This document shows positions 37,988 through 47,411 of a DNA stretch of 64,000 nt, one piece after another. The position numbers and the translations under genes were made by a program. A model generated the notes under the pieces. That model was not told the DNA's origin. It was given only the letters and a program-made list of their open reading frames with translations, and ran no database searches. How positions within the stretch are numbered: position 1 is the stretch's first letter; each line of letters opens with the position of its first letter. This stretch comes from Nannocystis exedens (lineage in GTDB: Bacteria > Myxococcota_A > Polyangia > Nannocystales > Nannocystaceae), in the NCBI RefSeq assembly GCF_002343915.1, contig NZ_NETK01000001.1:6276001-6340000 (forward strand), in the 5' to 3' direction.

Positions 37988-40633
37988 TCACCGCGATGGC
38001 TCGCTCGCGGCGGCGCGGGCGGTGGCGAGGTCCTCGCGCGTGCGCTCGAGCCAGAGCTCCGGCAGCAGCGCCGGTCGGCTCGCGCGCTCCTGGAGAAGAG
38101 CCGCGCTCGCGCGCTCGAGCGGACCTATCGCCTCGGCGTGGCGGCCGAGCTGCAGCAGGGCCCGGCCGCGCAGCATCTCGGCCTGCGCGGCCTCGCGGTC
38201 CATCCACGGGTACGCGCGCAGCGTGTCGATCACCCGCAACGCCGCGTCGGCGGCGGCCAGCGCCGCCGCGCCGTCGCCGGCGAGCAAGGCCGCGAGCGCG
38301 GTCGCCTTGGCTTGCAGCAGCTCGTCGGAGGGGCTCGCTTCACCGGCGCGGCGGCAGTCGGCGACGCGGGCCAGCGCGTCGCCGGCCTGCCGGGATCCGC
38401 CGAGCAGGGCGGCGAAGTGGGCCAGGTCGTGCCAGCACTCGCCGCAGTACACCGAGGTGCCGCGCGCGAGCTCGTGGTAGCGCGGGCAGGTGTCGGCCAG
38501 CACGGCGAGGGCGTCGCGCGGGTCGGGCTCGTACTGGGCGCGCAGCTGCTGGCGGTCGAGGGTGATGCGGTGATGCGGGCCGAGGTGGTCGGTGAACAGC
38601 GCGAGGGCGCCGCGGAGCCGGGCCCGGCGCTCGTCGGCGGCCTCGGTGGTCATGGCGGCGTTGATCATCGCGTTGCCGAGCTCGAGCGGGTCCTGCTGCG
38701 GCGAGGCGGTCATCTCGACGAGGGCGCGGGCGGTCGCGGCGGCGGCGGCGGACCGGTCGCCGCGAGCGTCGTGGACGGCGCCGAGGTTGTTGTAGGCGAG
38801 GCCGAGAGCCGCGTGGGGCTCGGGGGCGCGGCCGGCCAGCGCGAGCATCAGCGGGGCGGCGTCGAGGGCGGCCGCGACGTCACCGCCGAGCACCCCAACG
38901 AGGTACAGCCGGCGCGCGTGGGCCTCGGCGGCGAGGTCGTCGCGGCGGGCCTGTACGGCCTCCGCGAGCGCCTCGCGGAGGTCGGCGCGGGCCGTGTACG
39001 GGTCGTTGAGGTTCATCCGGATCGTGCCGAGAGTCAGCAGCGCCTCGGCGAGCAGCGGGCGATGGCCGAGGCGGTGCGCCTCGGCCACCGCGGCCTCGGC
39101 CTGCGCCAGCGCGCCGGCGAGGTCGTCGCCGTGCTGGTGCGCGCGGGCGCCGGCGAGCTGGGCCTCGACGGCCTCGACCGCGCGCGCCAGGGCCGGATCT
39201 TCGGGCGGCGGGACGTCGGCCAGCACGTAGTCCGGGTCGCCGCAGATCGCCGGCTGCGGCAGGCGGGCGAGCATCTGCGCCGCGTCGAGCCCGGCCGGGT
39301 CGGCCGCCAGGGCCGTCACCGCGGCGCTCAGGGCCTTGCGCCGGCGCTCGAGGCAGCGCATCCGGCCGTCGAGCAGCGCGCTCGACTGCTCGCCGCGCTG
39401 GTGATCGAGGCAGGCGTCGCGGTGGCCCTCGGTCCACGCGCCGGCCCAGGCGTCGAGGCCGGCGAGCACCCGCGCCGGGGCGTCGGTGCCGTGCAGGGCC
39501 CCGGCCAGGGCGGCCCGGCGATCCGGGTCCCAGGCGCCGGCCAGGGCGGTGGCCGAGCCGCTGCAGGGCGCCTCGGCCGGGCCCCGCGTCAGCGCCAGGG
39601 CGAGGCCGCCGGCGGTCGCCAGGCCGACGACGCCGGCGAAGAACCAGCGGCGGCGGGCCCTGGGGGGCTTCGGCTCGAGCGCGGCGAGCAGCGCCGGCAT
39701 GTCGGGGAAGCGCTGCTCGGGCTGGCCGGACAGCCCGCGCCGCAGCGCGGCCTCGATCGCCGGCTGCACGCGGGCGTCGGCCGGCGGCGCCAGCAGCTCC
39801 CCCTTGAGCACGGCGGCCGCGGTGGTGACCGGAGTGTCGCCGCGGAACGGCCGGCGGCCGTACAGGGCCTCCCACAGGGCGACGCAGAACGAGAACTGGT
39901 CGCTGCGGGCGTCGACCGGGAGGCCGAGGTGCTGCTCCGGGGACATGTACGCCGGCGTGCCGATCTGGTCGCCGGAGGCGGTCAGCACCAGGTCGAGCGC
40001 GGTGCCGCCGCGGCGCGGCTCGTCGGGCGCGTCGTGCTGGCGGGCGAGGCCGAAGTCGGTGACGCGGACGCGGCCGTCGTCGCCGACCATGACGTTCTCG
40101 GGCTTGAAGTCGCGGTGGACCAGGCCGGCGTCGTGGGCGGCCGCGAGACCCCGGCCGGCGGCCAAGAACGCCTGCAGGCGCGCCTCGAGGCCGTGCGGGC
40201 CGCGGGCCAGCCAGGTCCGCAGGTCGGCGCCGCGGACGAACTCCATGGCGAGGAACAGCTCGCCGTCGATGAGGCCGGTGTCGTGGATCTGGACCACGTG
40301 GGGGTGGGAGATTCGGGCCTGCGCCTGGGCCTCGCGCAGCAGGCGAGCGGCGGCGTGGCCCTCGGTCCGGTCGGGGCGCAGCAGCTTGAGCGCGACCTTG
40401 CGGTCGAGGTCCGGATCGTAGGCGGCGTAGACGATGCCCATGCCGCCGGCGCCGAGCCGCTCCAGCGGGTAGTAGCGGCCGATCTGCCGCGGCAGCGGCG
40501 GGTTCCCGGCGAGCGGCGGTCCCGTGCCCGCGGCGCCGGCGAGCGACTGCGTCTGCTCGTCGGCGCCGGGCCCGTCGATCCGGCCCGAGCCGGGACGCGT
40601 CGGCTCGGGGAGTGGGTCGAGGGGGAGCATCAT
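37988..40633 (-). CDS. Ser/Thr kinase with membrane helix and TPR-like tail
   Basis: 881-residue Hanks-type kinase. GAGGMG at about 62, Lys83 in VALKLL, HRD at 173-175, DFG at 193-195, GTPAYMSPEQ. A single helix (WFFAGVVGLATAGGLALAL) follows the kinase domain, then about 530 residues of helical, TPR-like repeats on the far side of the membrane with some cysteines (CPRYHELARGTSVYCGECW). ATG 40633 is followed by a second ATG, and the stop of the upstream ADYC gene lies inside this ATGATG, so the two genes are translationally coupled. The kinase may act on, or be controlled by, the ADYC lipoprotein. Similar in plan to the kinase at the window start. Confidence 0.92.
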   Translation of the reverse strand: MMLPLDPLPEPTRPGSGRIDGPGADEQTQSLAGAAGTGPPLAGNPPLPRQIGRYYPLERLGAGGMGIVYAAYDPDLDRKVALKLLRPDRTEGHAAARLLREAQAQARISHPHVVQIHDTGLIDGELFLAMEFVRGADLRTWLARGPHGLEARLQAFLAAGRGLAAAHDAGLVHRDFKPENVMVGDDGRVRVTDFGLARQHDAPDEPRRGGTALDLVLTASGDQIGTPAYMSPEQHLGLPVDARSDQFSFCVALWEALYGRRPFRGDTPVTTAAAVLKGELLAPPADARVQPAIEAALRRGLSGQPEQRFPDMPALLAALEPKPPRARRRWFFAGVVGLATAGGLALALTRGPAEAPCSGSATALAGAWDPDRRAALAGALHGTDAPARVLAGLDAWAGAWTEGHRDACLDHQRGEQSSALLDGRMRCLERRRKALSAAVTALAADPAGLDAAQMLARLPQPAICGDPDYVLADVPPPEDPALARAVEAVEAQLAGARAHQHGDDLAGALAQAEAAVAEAHRLGHRPLLAEALLTLGTIRMNLNDPYTARADLREALAEAVQARRDDLAAEAHARRLYLVGVLGGDVAAALDAAPLMLALAGRAPEPHAALGLAYNNLGAVHDARGDRSAAAAATARALVEMTASPQQDPLELGNAMINAAMTTEAADERRARLRGALALFTDHLGPHHRITLDRQQLRAQYEPDPRDALAVLADTCPRYHELARGTSVYCGECWHDLAHFAALLGGSRQAGDALARVADCRRAGEASPSDELLQAKATALAALLAGDGAAALAAADAALRVIDTLRAYPWMDREAAQAEMLRGRALLQLGRHAEAIGPLERASAALLQERASRPALLPELWLERTREDLATARAAASEPSR

Positions 40634-41655
40634 GGCTTGAAGAGCTTGTAGATGGGGCTGGACTCGCTCAGCTTCGGCGTCCCACCCCCCAGGGGAGGCA
40701 TCGGCGCGTAGGTCCGCCACTCCCAGGCAGAGTTCAGGGGGAAGGTGCTGCACGGCGGGAGGTCGCACTCGGCGAGGACCTCCGCCCTGGTGACGAGGCG
40801 AGGCTTGCTCAGACAACGCGCGCCGTTCTCGTCCCAGAACGCCTCGATCGCCACGTTCTGCACCAGGTCGGCCGTGTGCACCGTATGAGTCCGGTTGTTC
40901 CACAAGATCTGGGTGTGGAACTCGGTGAAGCTGTGGCCGGTGCCGCAGTAGTCGGCGGTGACCATCTTCAGGGCGGCGGTCCGCTGCTCGATGGAGGCCG
41001 GCTGACGATCGAGGCCCTGGTCGCCCTTGGGGCCGTAGCCCATCCGCTTGACCTTGTACATGGCCTCCTCGCGGCAGGCGAGGGTGATCCACTGGTCGCC
41101 GACGAGGTCGACCTCCTTGAGCTCGTGATCGTAGGTCTCGCCGTGGAGGATGGTCACCGCCGGGAAGCCGACGTCGTAGCCGGGGCAGACGTTGTGGACG
41201 CCCTGGCCGTCGACCACGTCGAGGGCGTAGAGGCCGATCGGGTCGGCGTCCTTGGCCCACGACGGCTCCTCGTGGCGGGTGGAGATGAGGATCCGCTGCG
41301 GGCTGCGCCCGACGGCGACGACGAGGGTCCAGCCGACGAGGTCGTCGCCGAAGGCCACCAGCTTCGCGCCGTCGTAGGCGGCGAGCTCCTCGTCGATGAC
41401 GCCGAGGGTGTACTTGCGACCGTCGGGGTCGAGCACGTGGAGGACGGCGACGCCCTGCTCGTTGGGGGCGCCGGCGAGGTCGAGGGAGGAGATCGCGGAG
41501 CCGTTGACCTGCGCGGCGTTGAGCTGGCACTTCGGGCACGGGATCGGGTCGGCGCGGAAAACCTGCTCGAGGTCGTCGGCGCCTTCCTCGTCGCAGGCGA
41601 CGACGCCGGCGGTGAGCATCAGAACAGGGAGGAAGACGCGGCGCAGGGTTTCCAT
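40630..41655 (-). CDS. ADYC-domain lipoprotein
   Basis: 341-residue predicted lipoprotein (LTAGVVACDEE lipobox) without the usual Thr/Gly linker. The core phrase TADYCGTGHSFTE defines the ADYC domain known from myxobacterial exported proteins of unknown function. Other conserved-looking parts are CPKCQLNAAQVNGS near the N-terminus and HNVCPGYDVGFP. It ends overlapping the kinase start. GGAGAG precedes ATG 41655. Likely an extracellular partner of the kinase. Confidence 0.85.
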   Translation of the reverse strand: METLRRVFLPVLMLTAGVVACDEEGADDLEQVFRADPIPCPKCQLNAAQVNGSAISSLDLAGAPNEQGVAVLHVLDPDGRKYTLGVIDEELAAYDGAKLVAFGDDLVGWTLVVAVGRSPQRILISTRHEEPSWAKDADPIGLYALDVVDGQGVHNVCPGYDVGFPAVTILHGETYDHELKEVDLVGDQWITLACREEAMYKVKRMGYGPKGDQGLDRQPASIEQRTAALKMVTADYCGTGHSFTEFHTQILWNNRTHTVHTADLVQNVAIEAFWDENGARCLSKPRLVTRAEVLAECDLPPCSTFPLNSAWEWRTYAPMPPLGGGTPKLSESSPIYKLFKP

Positions 41656-41822
41656 GGAGTCTCTCCGGCGGTGGCAAGCGCGGCCGCTCCGAGGCCGCGG
41701 GCTTTCGGATTAGCAAGCAGCAGTCCGTCGGCTTTACAACGATAAATTTTGTGATTGTACGTATTTACGCCCCGTAGATCGGGCTTGCTGGGCCCCGGCC
41801 CCATGGGACAATATCCGCCCCC
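41656..41822. promoter_or_regulatory. Divergent promoter region, ADYC-kinase operon / sigma-54 activator
   Basis: 167 bp between divergent starts with an unusual AT-rich stretch (about 41733-41768, containing GATAAATTTTGTGATTGTA) in an otherwise GC-rich locus. It is the likely site of both promoters. I did not find a convincing TGGC-N8-TGC sigma-54 box. Confidence 0.5.
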
Positions 41823-43295
41823 ATGGGGCTCGGGCCACCGGATCGAGAGCGGACCGTCTCCATCGCGGGCGTGCCGCGGGCCGTGGGCGCGGTCGGGGTC
41901 GCCCGACTCGTCGTGGTGCATCCGCGGCCGCTGGTGGGGGCGCTGCCGCTCGACGGCGACGAGGGGGTGCTGGGCCGCATCGCCGGGGCCCCGGGGTCGC
42001 TGGTGGTCGCTCACCCGACGGTGTCGCGCAATCACGCGCTCCTGCGCTGGGACCCGGGCGCCGGCTGCCACACCCTCGCCGACTGCGGCAGCCACAACGG
42101 CACCTGGCTCGAGGGCAACCCGGTCCGGGGCGTGCCGCGCTACCTGTTCGACCAGGCGGTGCTCCGCTTCGGCGACGTGCTGGCGGTGTACGAGCGGCGC
42201 GAGGTCGCGGTCGCCGACGCGCCCGAGGTCTCGCTGGAGGCGGTGCCGGGGCAGTCGCTGGCGGCGGTGGCCCTGCGCGCGGCGGTGGCCCGCGCCGGCC
42301 ACGACCCGTCGCCGGCGCTGATCGAGGGGGCGACGGGGGTCGGCAAGGAGCGGATCGCCGCCGAACTGCACCGCCTGAGCGGCCGCCGCGGCCCGCTGGT
42401 GGTCATCAACTGCGCGGCGCTCAGCCCGAGCGTGATCGAGAGCCAGCTGTTCGGCCACACCCGCGGGGCCTTCACCGGGGCGACCACGGAGCAGCTCGGG
42501 CTGTTCCGCGCGGCCGCCGGCGGGACCCTGTTCCTCGACGAGCTGGGCGAGCTGCCGCTCGAGCTGCAGCCCAAGCTGCTGCGCGCGGTCGAGCTCGGCG
42601 AGGTGGTGGCCGTCGGCAGCACCCAGCGCCAGCAGGTCGACGTCCGCCTGGTGGCCGCGACCAATCGCTCGCTCGCCGACGAGGTCGCGCGCGGCAAGTT
42701 CCGCCGCGACCTCCACGCCCGCGTGTCGCTGTGCCAGGTCCCGGTCCCGCCGCTGTCGGCCCGCCGCAGCGACCTGCTGGCCTGGCTCGACCGCCTGCAC
42801 CGCGCGTGGGGCCAGGCCCGCGGCCACGCCGAGCTGCCGCCGCTCGAGCTGCACACCGACGCCGCGCTGGCGCTGCTGCTGCACGGCTGGCCCGACAACC
42901 TGCGCGGGCTGCAGCGGCTCGTCCACGGGGTGGCGACGACGACGGCGCGTGCCCCCCTGACGCAGGCGGAGGTGGTCGCGGGCTTCGGCGGCGAGCCGGC
43001 GCCGCGCGTCGAGACGCCGCCGCCGCCGTCGACCCGCACGCCGTCGAACCCGACCCCGCGTCCGCCCGAGGCCCCGCGTCCGCCCGAGGCCCCGCGCTCG
43101 CCCGCCCGCGTCCGCCGGCCGCGGCCGAGCGCGCAGGAGCTGCTGGCGGCGCTCGAGCGCCTCGGCTGGAGCATCCGCGCGACCGCGAAGCACTACGCGG
43201 TCGAGCGCAAGCAGATCTCGCGGTGGATCGAGCGCTACGCGATCGTGCCGCCGGCGCGCCTCGACGAGGACGACGACGCGGACGACCCGGCGTGA
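41823..43295 (+). CDS. FHA-domain sigma-54-dependent activator
   Basis: 490-residue transcription activator. N-terminal FHA domain (VLGRIAGAPGS, TVSRNHALL, ADCGSHNGTWLEG) that binds phosphothreonine, so it is probably controlled by a Ser/Thr kinase. Then an AAA+ sigma-54 interaction domain: Walker A GATGVGKE at about 169, GAFTGA at about 215, Walker B TLFLDE at about 236, arginine-finger region FRRDLHARV. A Pro-rich spacer leads to a Fis-type helix-turn-helix (ATAKHYAVERKQISRWI). It is divergent from the ADYC-kinase pair, which could supply the phosphate signal. FHA-NtrC activators are typical of myxobacteria. Confidence 0.93.
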   Translation: MGLGPPDRERTVSIAGVPRAVGAVGVARLVVVHPRPLVGALPLDGDEGVLGRIAGAPGSLVVAHPTVSRNHALLRWDPGAGCHTLADCGSHNGTWLEGNPVRGVPRYLFDQAVLRFGDVLAVYERREVAVADAPEVSLEAVPGQSLAAVALRAAVARAGHDPSPALIEGATGVGKERIAAELHRLSGRRGPLVVINCAALSPSVIESQLFGHTRGAFTGATTEQLGLFRAAAGGTLFLDELGELPLELQPKLLRAVELGEVVAVGSTQRQQVDVRLVAATNRSLADEVARGKFRRDLHARVSLCQVPVPPLSARRSDLLAWLDRLHRAWGQARGHAELPPLELHTDAALALLLHGWPDNLRGLQRLVHGVATTTARAPLTQAEVVAGFGGEPAPRVETPPPPSTRTPSNPTPRPPEAPRPPEAPRSPARVRRPRPSAQELLAALERLGWSIRATAKHYAVERKQISRWIERYAIVPPARLDEDDDADDPA

Positions 43296-43344
43296 GCCGC
43301 AGCGCGGCCGACGGCGGCATGGCGAACGCGGGCGGGCGGCCCTC

Positions 43345-43908
43345 GAGGATGTCTTCGAAGACACGCCCGTCGGGACATCCCGTGCGGCAGGCCCGGACTC
43401 GGGCGGGAGACCGGGATCTGCGAGGATGACCTCCGCGACATGACCTTATGGACATCCCGCGAGGCAGGCGCGGATTCGGGCGGGGGCCGAGATCTGCGAG
43501 GATGACCTTCGGGCATGTTGTAAAGACACCCGACGCGAGGCCGGCGCGGACGGGCGGGGGCCGAGATCTGCGATGATGACTTTTAAGACATGTCTATAGG
43601 GACATCCGGCGAAGCAGGCGCGGACCCAGGCGGGGTGCCCGAGATCTGCCAGGATGACTTCCGGGACATGTCCATGGGGTCATCCCGCGAAGCAGGCGCG
43701 GACCCGGGCGGGGGCCGAGAACTGCGAGGATGACCTTCGGGACCTGCCGTATGGGCATCCCGTGGGGCAGGCGCGGACTCCGGCGGAGGCCGAGACCTGC
43801 GAGGATGCCCTCGGGGACATGTCCATGCGGACATCCGCGCGGCGGGGCGCCGACCCGGACGGCCGGTCGGGAGACCGACCTTCGGGACATGTCCGGATAG
43901 ACATCCTG
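43345..43908. repeat. 76-bp tandem array built on the palindromic element
   Basis: Seven units start at 43345, 43422, 43498, 43572, 43650, 43726 and 43801 (74-78 bp each), with a further half unit to 43908. Each has GAGGATGACC, a hairpin made of ACATGYCC-type arms with a variable loop, then the spacer GCAGGCGCGGAC, GGGCGGGGGCCGAGA, TCTGC. The hairpins vary more than the spacers. The array fills the gap between the convergent activator and decarboxylase genes. Spacers are alike, which rules out a CRISPR array. Confidence 0.85.
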
Positions 43909-44015
43909 GGGGCGAGGCGGTCGCGACGGGCGAGGGGCGACCGCCTCGTCGCGGCGCGCGTCCGCATCCTGGCTGCCGTCGCGCGCGCCACGAGCGAGGC
44001 GCAGCGCGCGTGAGG

Positions 44016-46418
44016 CTAGCGGCGCGGGCCCAGGCTCGTGCGGACGAGCAACTGGGAAAAACTCTCGAGGAACTCCTGCTTCGAGATGTTGTTGTCGCGG
44101 CTGGTGTCGCTCGAGCGGAGGAACTCGTGGATCTCCTCGTCGGAGTAGCCCATCGCCCGGAACTTCGCCTCGACCTCGGCGCGGTCGAGCGAGCCGTCGT
44201 TGTTGGCGTCGATCTCCTCGAACACCTGGGCCATCGAGTCGCGGAACATGGCCCGCGAGAGCGCGCGGCGGAACTCGCGTTCGAGCATGTCGAGGAAGGT
44301 GTCGTCGCCGAAGTCGGTCAGCCACGGGTTCATCACCGTCGAGCGCAGGACGGTGACGGCGTGACCGGGGCCGTCGACGCCGAGGCGGCGCTTGTAGCTG
44401 TCCATGAACACCTTGCCGTAGTGGGCGTCCTCGAAGTCGGTGGTGGTCACGAGCAGCGGGTGGCCGGACGGGTCCTCGCCCGGGCGCAGGCTCAGGACCT
44501 CGTAGACGGCCTTGTTGAGGCGGTTCGCCTGGGCCAGGCTGGTGTTCATGGCGCCGTCGGGGCGCTTGAAGTTGAAGGCGTAGGTCAGGATGTTGAGGTC
44601 GGGCCCGATCTCGGCCAAGAGCGCCATCGCCTCCTCGTCGGCGAGCAGCGCGTCGGGGTCGCGGCCGTCGATGCGCTCGCGGATGAACTCGATCTGCGCC
44701 GCGACGTCGCCGCCCGCGATCTCGGCCGGCAGGCGCGGCACGGGGACGACGACGAAGTTGTCCTCGGGGCGCGCCATGCAGAGCAGGCGGGCGTAGACCC
44801 GCCGGCAGTTGAACAGCGCCTTGCGGTGGATGCTGCCGTAGCCGCTGCGGCTCGGGCGGATCACCTTGTGGGCCAGGAACACCGCGGCCACCGCGGCGCC
44901 GGGCTTCGAGCCCTCGACGCCGTAGATGCCGACCGACGGCTCGTCCTGCGCGTGCAGGATGTACGGCGCCTTGAAGGTGACGAGGTCGCGCATGGCCGTG
45001 TTGCGGTAGCAGAGGGCGCCGGCGGGGTAGGGGATGTAGCCGGACTTGTGCGGGTCGACGGTGACCGAGTCGGCCTGGTGCAGCACCGCGTATTGCTCCT
45101 CGGTGTAGCGGCTGAAGCCGACCTCGGCGCGCGGCGAGGCGGGCGCGGTCCGCTTGCCGGCCGGGGCGTCGTCGTCCTCGCGGAGGATGCTGGCGTGATA
45201 GCCGCCCCAGGCGGCGTCGGCGTGGACGGTGAACTCGAGGCCCTGGTCGCGCAGCTTGTCGCGGAGCGCGAGGATCTCCCGCAGCGGGTCGACGGCGCTC
45301 TCCTCGGTGCTGCCGATCACGCCGACCACGGTGTAGACCGGCCGGCGCTCGGCCAGGCAGCCCAGCAAGATCCGCTCGAGCTCGGGGATGCTCATGCGCG
45401 CGTTCTCGTCGAGCGGGACGTCGAGCACGTTGGCGGCGCCGAGCCCGAGGATCGCGGCCGCCTTGGGGAACGAGTAGTGCTTGGTCGCCGGGACCAGGAC
45501 CACCGGCGGGTTGCGCAGCTCGCCGAGGTAGCGGCCGAAGAAGGCGTGCATGCCGATGCTCTGCGGCGAGACCTTCGCCAGCGCGGCGGTGATGACGTCG
45601 GGCGCGATCCCGTACTCCGCGGTGAGGCGGGCCGGCAGCGCCAGGATGTCGTCGCCCCGCAGGTTGCACAGCGACCAGGCGTCGAGCTCGCGCAGCAGGA
45701 CCAGGGCGCCGCCCGGCGAGCGCACGCGCAGCTCGCTCGCGGCGGCCAGCGTCGGGTCTTCTTTCAAGGCCGCCTGCATGGCGACCGGGTAGAGCTTGAG
45801 GTTGCGCGCCGACCAGAGCGCCTCGATGTTGGCGACGGTGCCGCCGGAGGTGATGTGGCCCCACGGGCGCACGGCGCCGGCCTGGCACGCGGCCTTGTCG
45901 GGCAGCGGGTAGCCGATCATGCGGCACAAATCGTCGCCGACCAGGAGCTCGAGGATCGTCGTCGCCGTCGAGGCCTCGAAGGCGACGTTGTTCGGGTTGT
46001 AAAGCATCGCCGCGAAGTAGCCGAGCACGGCCGGCATCGCGGTGTCCCAGTTCATGTGCCCCTGATAGCGGGTGCTGAAGAACGGCATCGACCTCTTCAA
46101 GAAGCCGAGCAGCGAGCGGTAGCTGTCGGTCAGCGCGCCCATCGCCTGCACGTATTCGGGCTGGCGCTTGACCGCCTCGGTGACGAGGGTCGGATCGCCG
46201 GGGTGGAAGTTGCGGCGCCAGAACGCCTGATCGCGGATCGCCTCGACGATCAGCCGCTCGAACTCCTCGGCGTTCTCCGCCTTCGAGCCCAGGAACCATG
46301 CCTCGGGCGACGAGGTGCCCGGGCCGTCGAGGTAGGGGATCTCCACGTGCTGCAGGAATTGATCGACGGCGCCGGCGGAGACCTGCGGTCCCCGGGGTCG
46401 ATTGGGTCGTTTCGTCAT
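44016..46418 (-). CDS. PLP-dependent group II decarboxylase with C-terminal EF-hands
   Basis: 800-residue cytoplasmic enzyme, much longer than usual group II decarboxylases (450-550). PLP fold signatures: GHITSGGTVANIEALW, HADAAWGGY at about 401, and Schiff-base Lys in DSVTVDPHKSGYI at about 457. The family removes CO2 from aromatic amino acids or glutamate; the substrate is not evident. The last 80 residues form two EF-hands: EIDANNDGSLDRAEVE and DTSRDNNISKQEFLE, both with the Asp/Asn and Glu calcium ligands. The fusion suggests calcium control. AGGAGAG precedes ATG 46418. Confidence 0.92.
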   Translation of the reverse strand: MTKRPNRPRGPQVSAGAVDQFLQHVEIPYLDGPGTSSPEAWFLGSKAENAEEFERLIVEAIRDQAFWRRNFHPGDPTLVTEAVKRQPEYVQAMGALTDSYRSLLGFLKRSMPFFSTRYQGHMNWDTAMPAVLGYFAAMLYNPNNVAFEASTATTILELLVGDDLCRMIGYPLPDKAACQAGAVRPWGHITSGGTVANIEALWSARNLKLYPVAMQAALKEDPTLAAASELRVRSPGGALVLLRELDAWSLCNLRGDDILALPARLTAEYGIAPDVITAALAKVSPQSIGMHAFFGRYLGELRNPPVVLVPATKHYSFPKAAAILGLGAANVLDVPLDENARMSIPELERILLGCLAERRPVYTVVGVIGSTEESAVDPLREILALRDKLRDQGLEFTVHADAAWGGYHASILREDDDAPAGKRTAPASPRAEVGFSRYTEEQYAVLHQADSVTVDPHKSGYIPYPAGALCYRNTAMRDLVTFKAPYILHAQDEPSVGIYGVEGSKPGAAVAAVFLAHKVIRPSRSGYGSIHRKALFNCRRVYARLLCMARPEDNFVVVPVPRLPAEIAGGDVAAQIEFIRERIDGRDPDALLADEEAMALLAEIGPDLNILTYAFNFKRPDGAMNTSLAQANRLNKAVYEVLSLRPGEDPSGHPLLVTTTDFEDAHYGKVFMDSYKRRLGVDGPGHAVTVLRSTVMNPWLTDFGDDTFLDMLEREFRRALSRAMFRDSMAQVFEEIDANNDGSLDRAEVEAKFRAMGYSDEEIHEFLRSSDTSRDNNISKQEFLESFSQLLVRTSLGPRR

Positions 46419-46657
46419 TGCTCGCTCTCCTGATCGGCCGAAATTGAGGTGGGCGGAGCTTCGCACAGTCCCCGCGGCGCGTCGCTGCGCGGCGCCGAGG
46501 TGCGCGCGCGCTCGTGGTCGTCGGGGCGCGGCGGAGGGGTGAATCGGCCGCAGCCTGCGGTCTTCGCGGGCGCGATTCGCGGCGGGCCGTGATGTATGCT
46601 CGGTCGGCGATCGACGCCGATCCCTCGGGATGCGCCTTCGCCGAGCGCCGAGGATCC

Positions 46658-47401
46658 ATGCCAAACGACGAGCGAACCCGAGGTTTCGCGGGTATTCATG
46701 GGGGCGACACGGTGCGCGCGCTGATGCCGTTCCTGATGGTCGCCGGCCTCGGACGGTTCTTCCTGTTCGGCGAGCATTACCGGCTGGACGCGCCCGGGTG
46801 GGTGCCTTTCCTCGGCATCTCGGCGGCGCTGCTCGTCAGCGGGGCGCGGATGTTGCGCCTCGAGGCGCTGCGCCCCCGCGAGCCGGGGCTCGTGGTCACG
46901 CGCACGCGCGAGGTCGGGCCGATCGGCGAGCTGATGATCGCCGGGTTCGGCGCGTTCCTGCTGTGGCTGGGGCTGTTCGCGGTGATCCTCAGCGGCTCGA
47001 CGGAGATCTGGGCCGGCGTGCCGAGCGACAGGACGATCACGCTGCCCGAAGTGGCGGTGGCCGTGTCGATGATCGGGCTGCCCGGCTTCTTCATGGTCTA
47101 CTGGCGGCCGATGTTCGTCATCGACCTGGAGGCGCGGACGATCCGCCGCTACCCGTTCGGGCGCGCGCTGGGGCGGGCGCGCAGCTTCCCGGGCACGGCG
47201 CTGCGGGTCTTCGCCGAGGGCTACTGGATCACGAACACCGGCCGCCGGATCGGCGACATCGTCCGCGGCAAGGTCGGCAATTACACGTTCGAGCTCGAGT
47301 TCATCGCCGGCAACGCCGACGAGCAGTACGTGGCCGATCGCGTGGCGTGGTGGGCCCGCGCCCTCGACGCGCAGGTCGCGAGCGAGGCGGAGAGCCCGTG
47401 A
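46658..47401 (+). CDS. Multi-span membrane protein of unknown function
   Basis: 247 residues with about four hydrophobic segments (LMPFLMVAGLGRFFLFG, WVPFLGISAALLVSG, LMIAGFGAFLLWLGLFAVIL, VAVSMIGLPGFFMVYW) followed by a cytoplasmic beta-rich domain (VIDLEARTIRRYPFG to FELEFIAG) that resembles PH-like bacterial domains. GAGGATCC precedes ATG 46658. Divergent from the decarboxylase by 240 bp. Confidence 0.75.
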   Translation: MPNDERTRGFAGIHGGDTVRALMPFLMVAGLGRFFLFGEHYRLDAPGWVPFLGISAALLVSGARMLRLEALRPREPGLVVTRTREVGPIGELMIAGFGAFLLWLGLFAVILSGSTEIWAGVPSDRTITLPEVAVAVSMIGLPGFFMVYWRPMFVIDLEARTIRRYPFGRALGRARSFPGTALRVFAEGYWITNTGRRIGDIVRGKVGNYTFELEFIAGNADEQYVADRVAWWARALDAQVASEAESP

Positions 47402-47411
47402 GCGCGAGCCG

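Noticed and set aside
39935..39955. Hairpin element at GGGGACATGTACGCC in the ADYC-linked kinase
   Set aside because: Encodes the conserved PAYMSPEQ activation segment, has only one arm, and the codons are normal for the gene.
41656..41822. Sigma-54 promoter for the ADYC-kinase operon
   Set aside because: The only GG/GC-like pairs lack the required spacing; the AT-rich stretch is noted instead.
43345..43908. CRISPR array
   Set aside because: Unit length and number fit loosely, but the stretches between the hairpins are near copies of each other, not unique spacers, and no cas genes are present.
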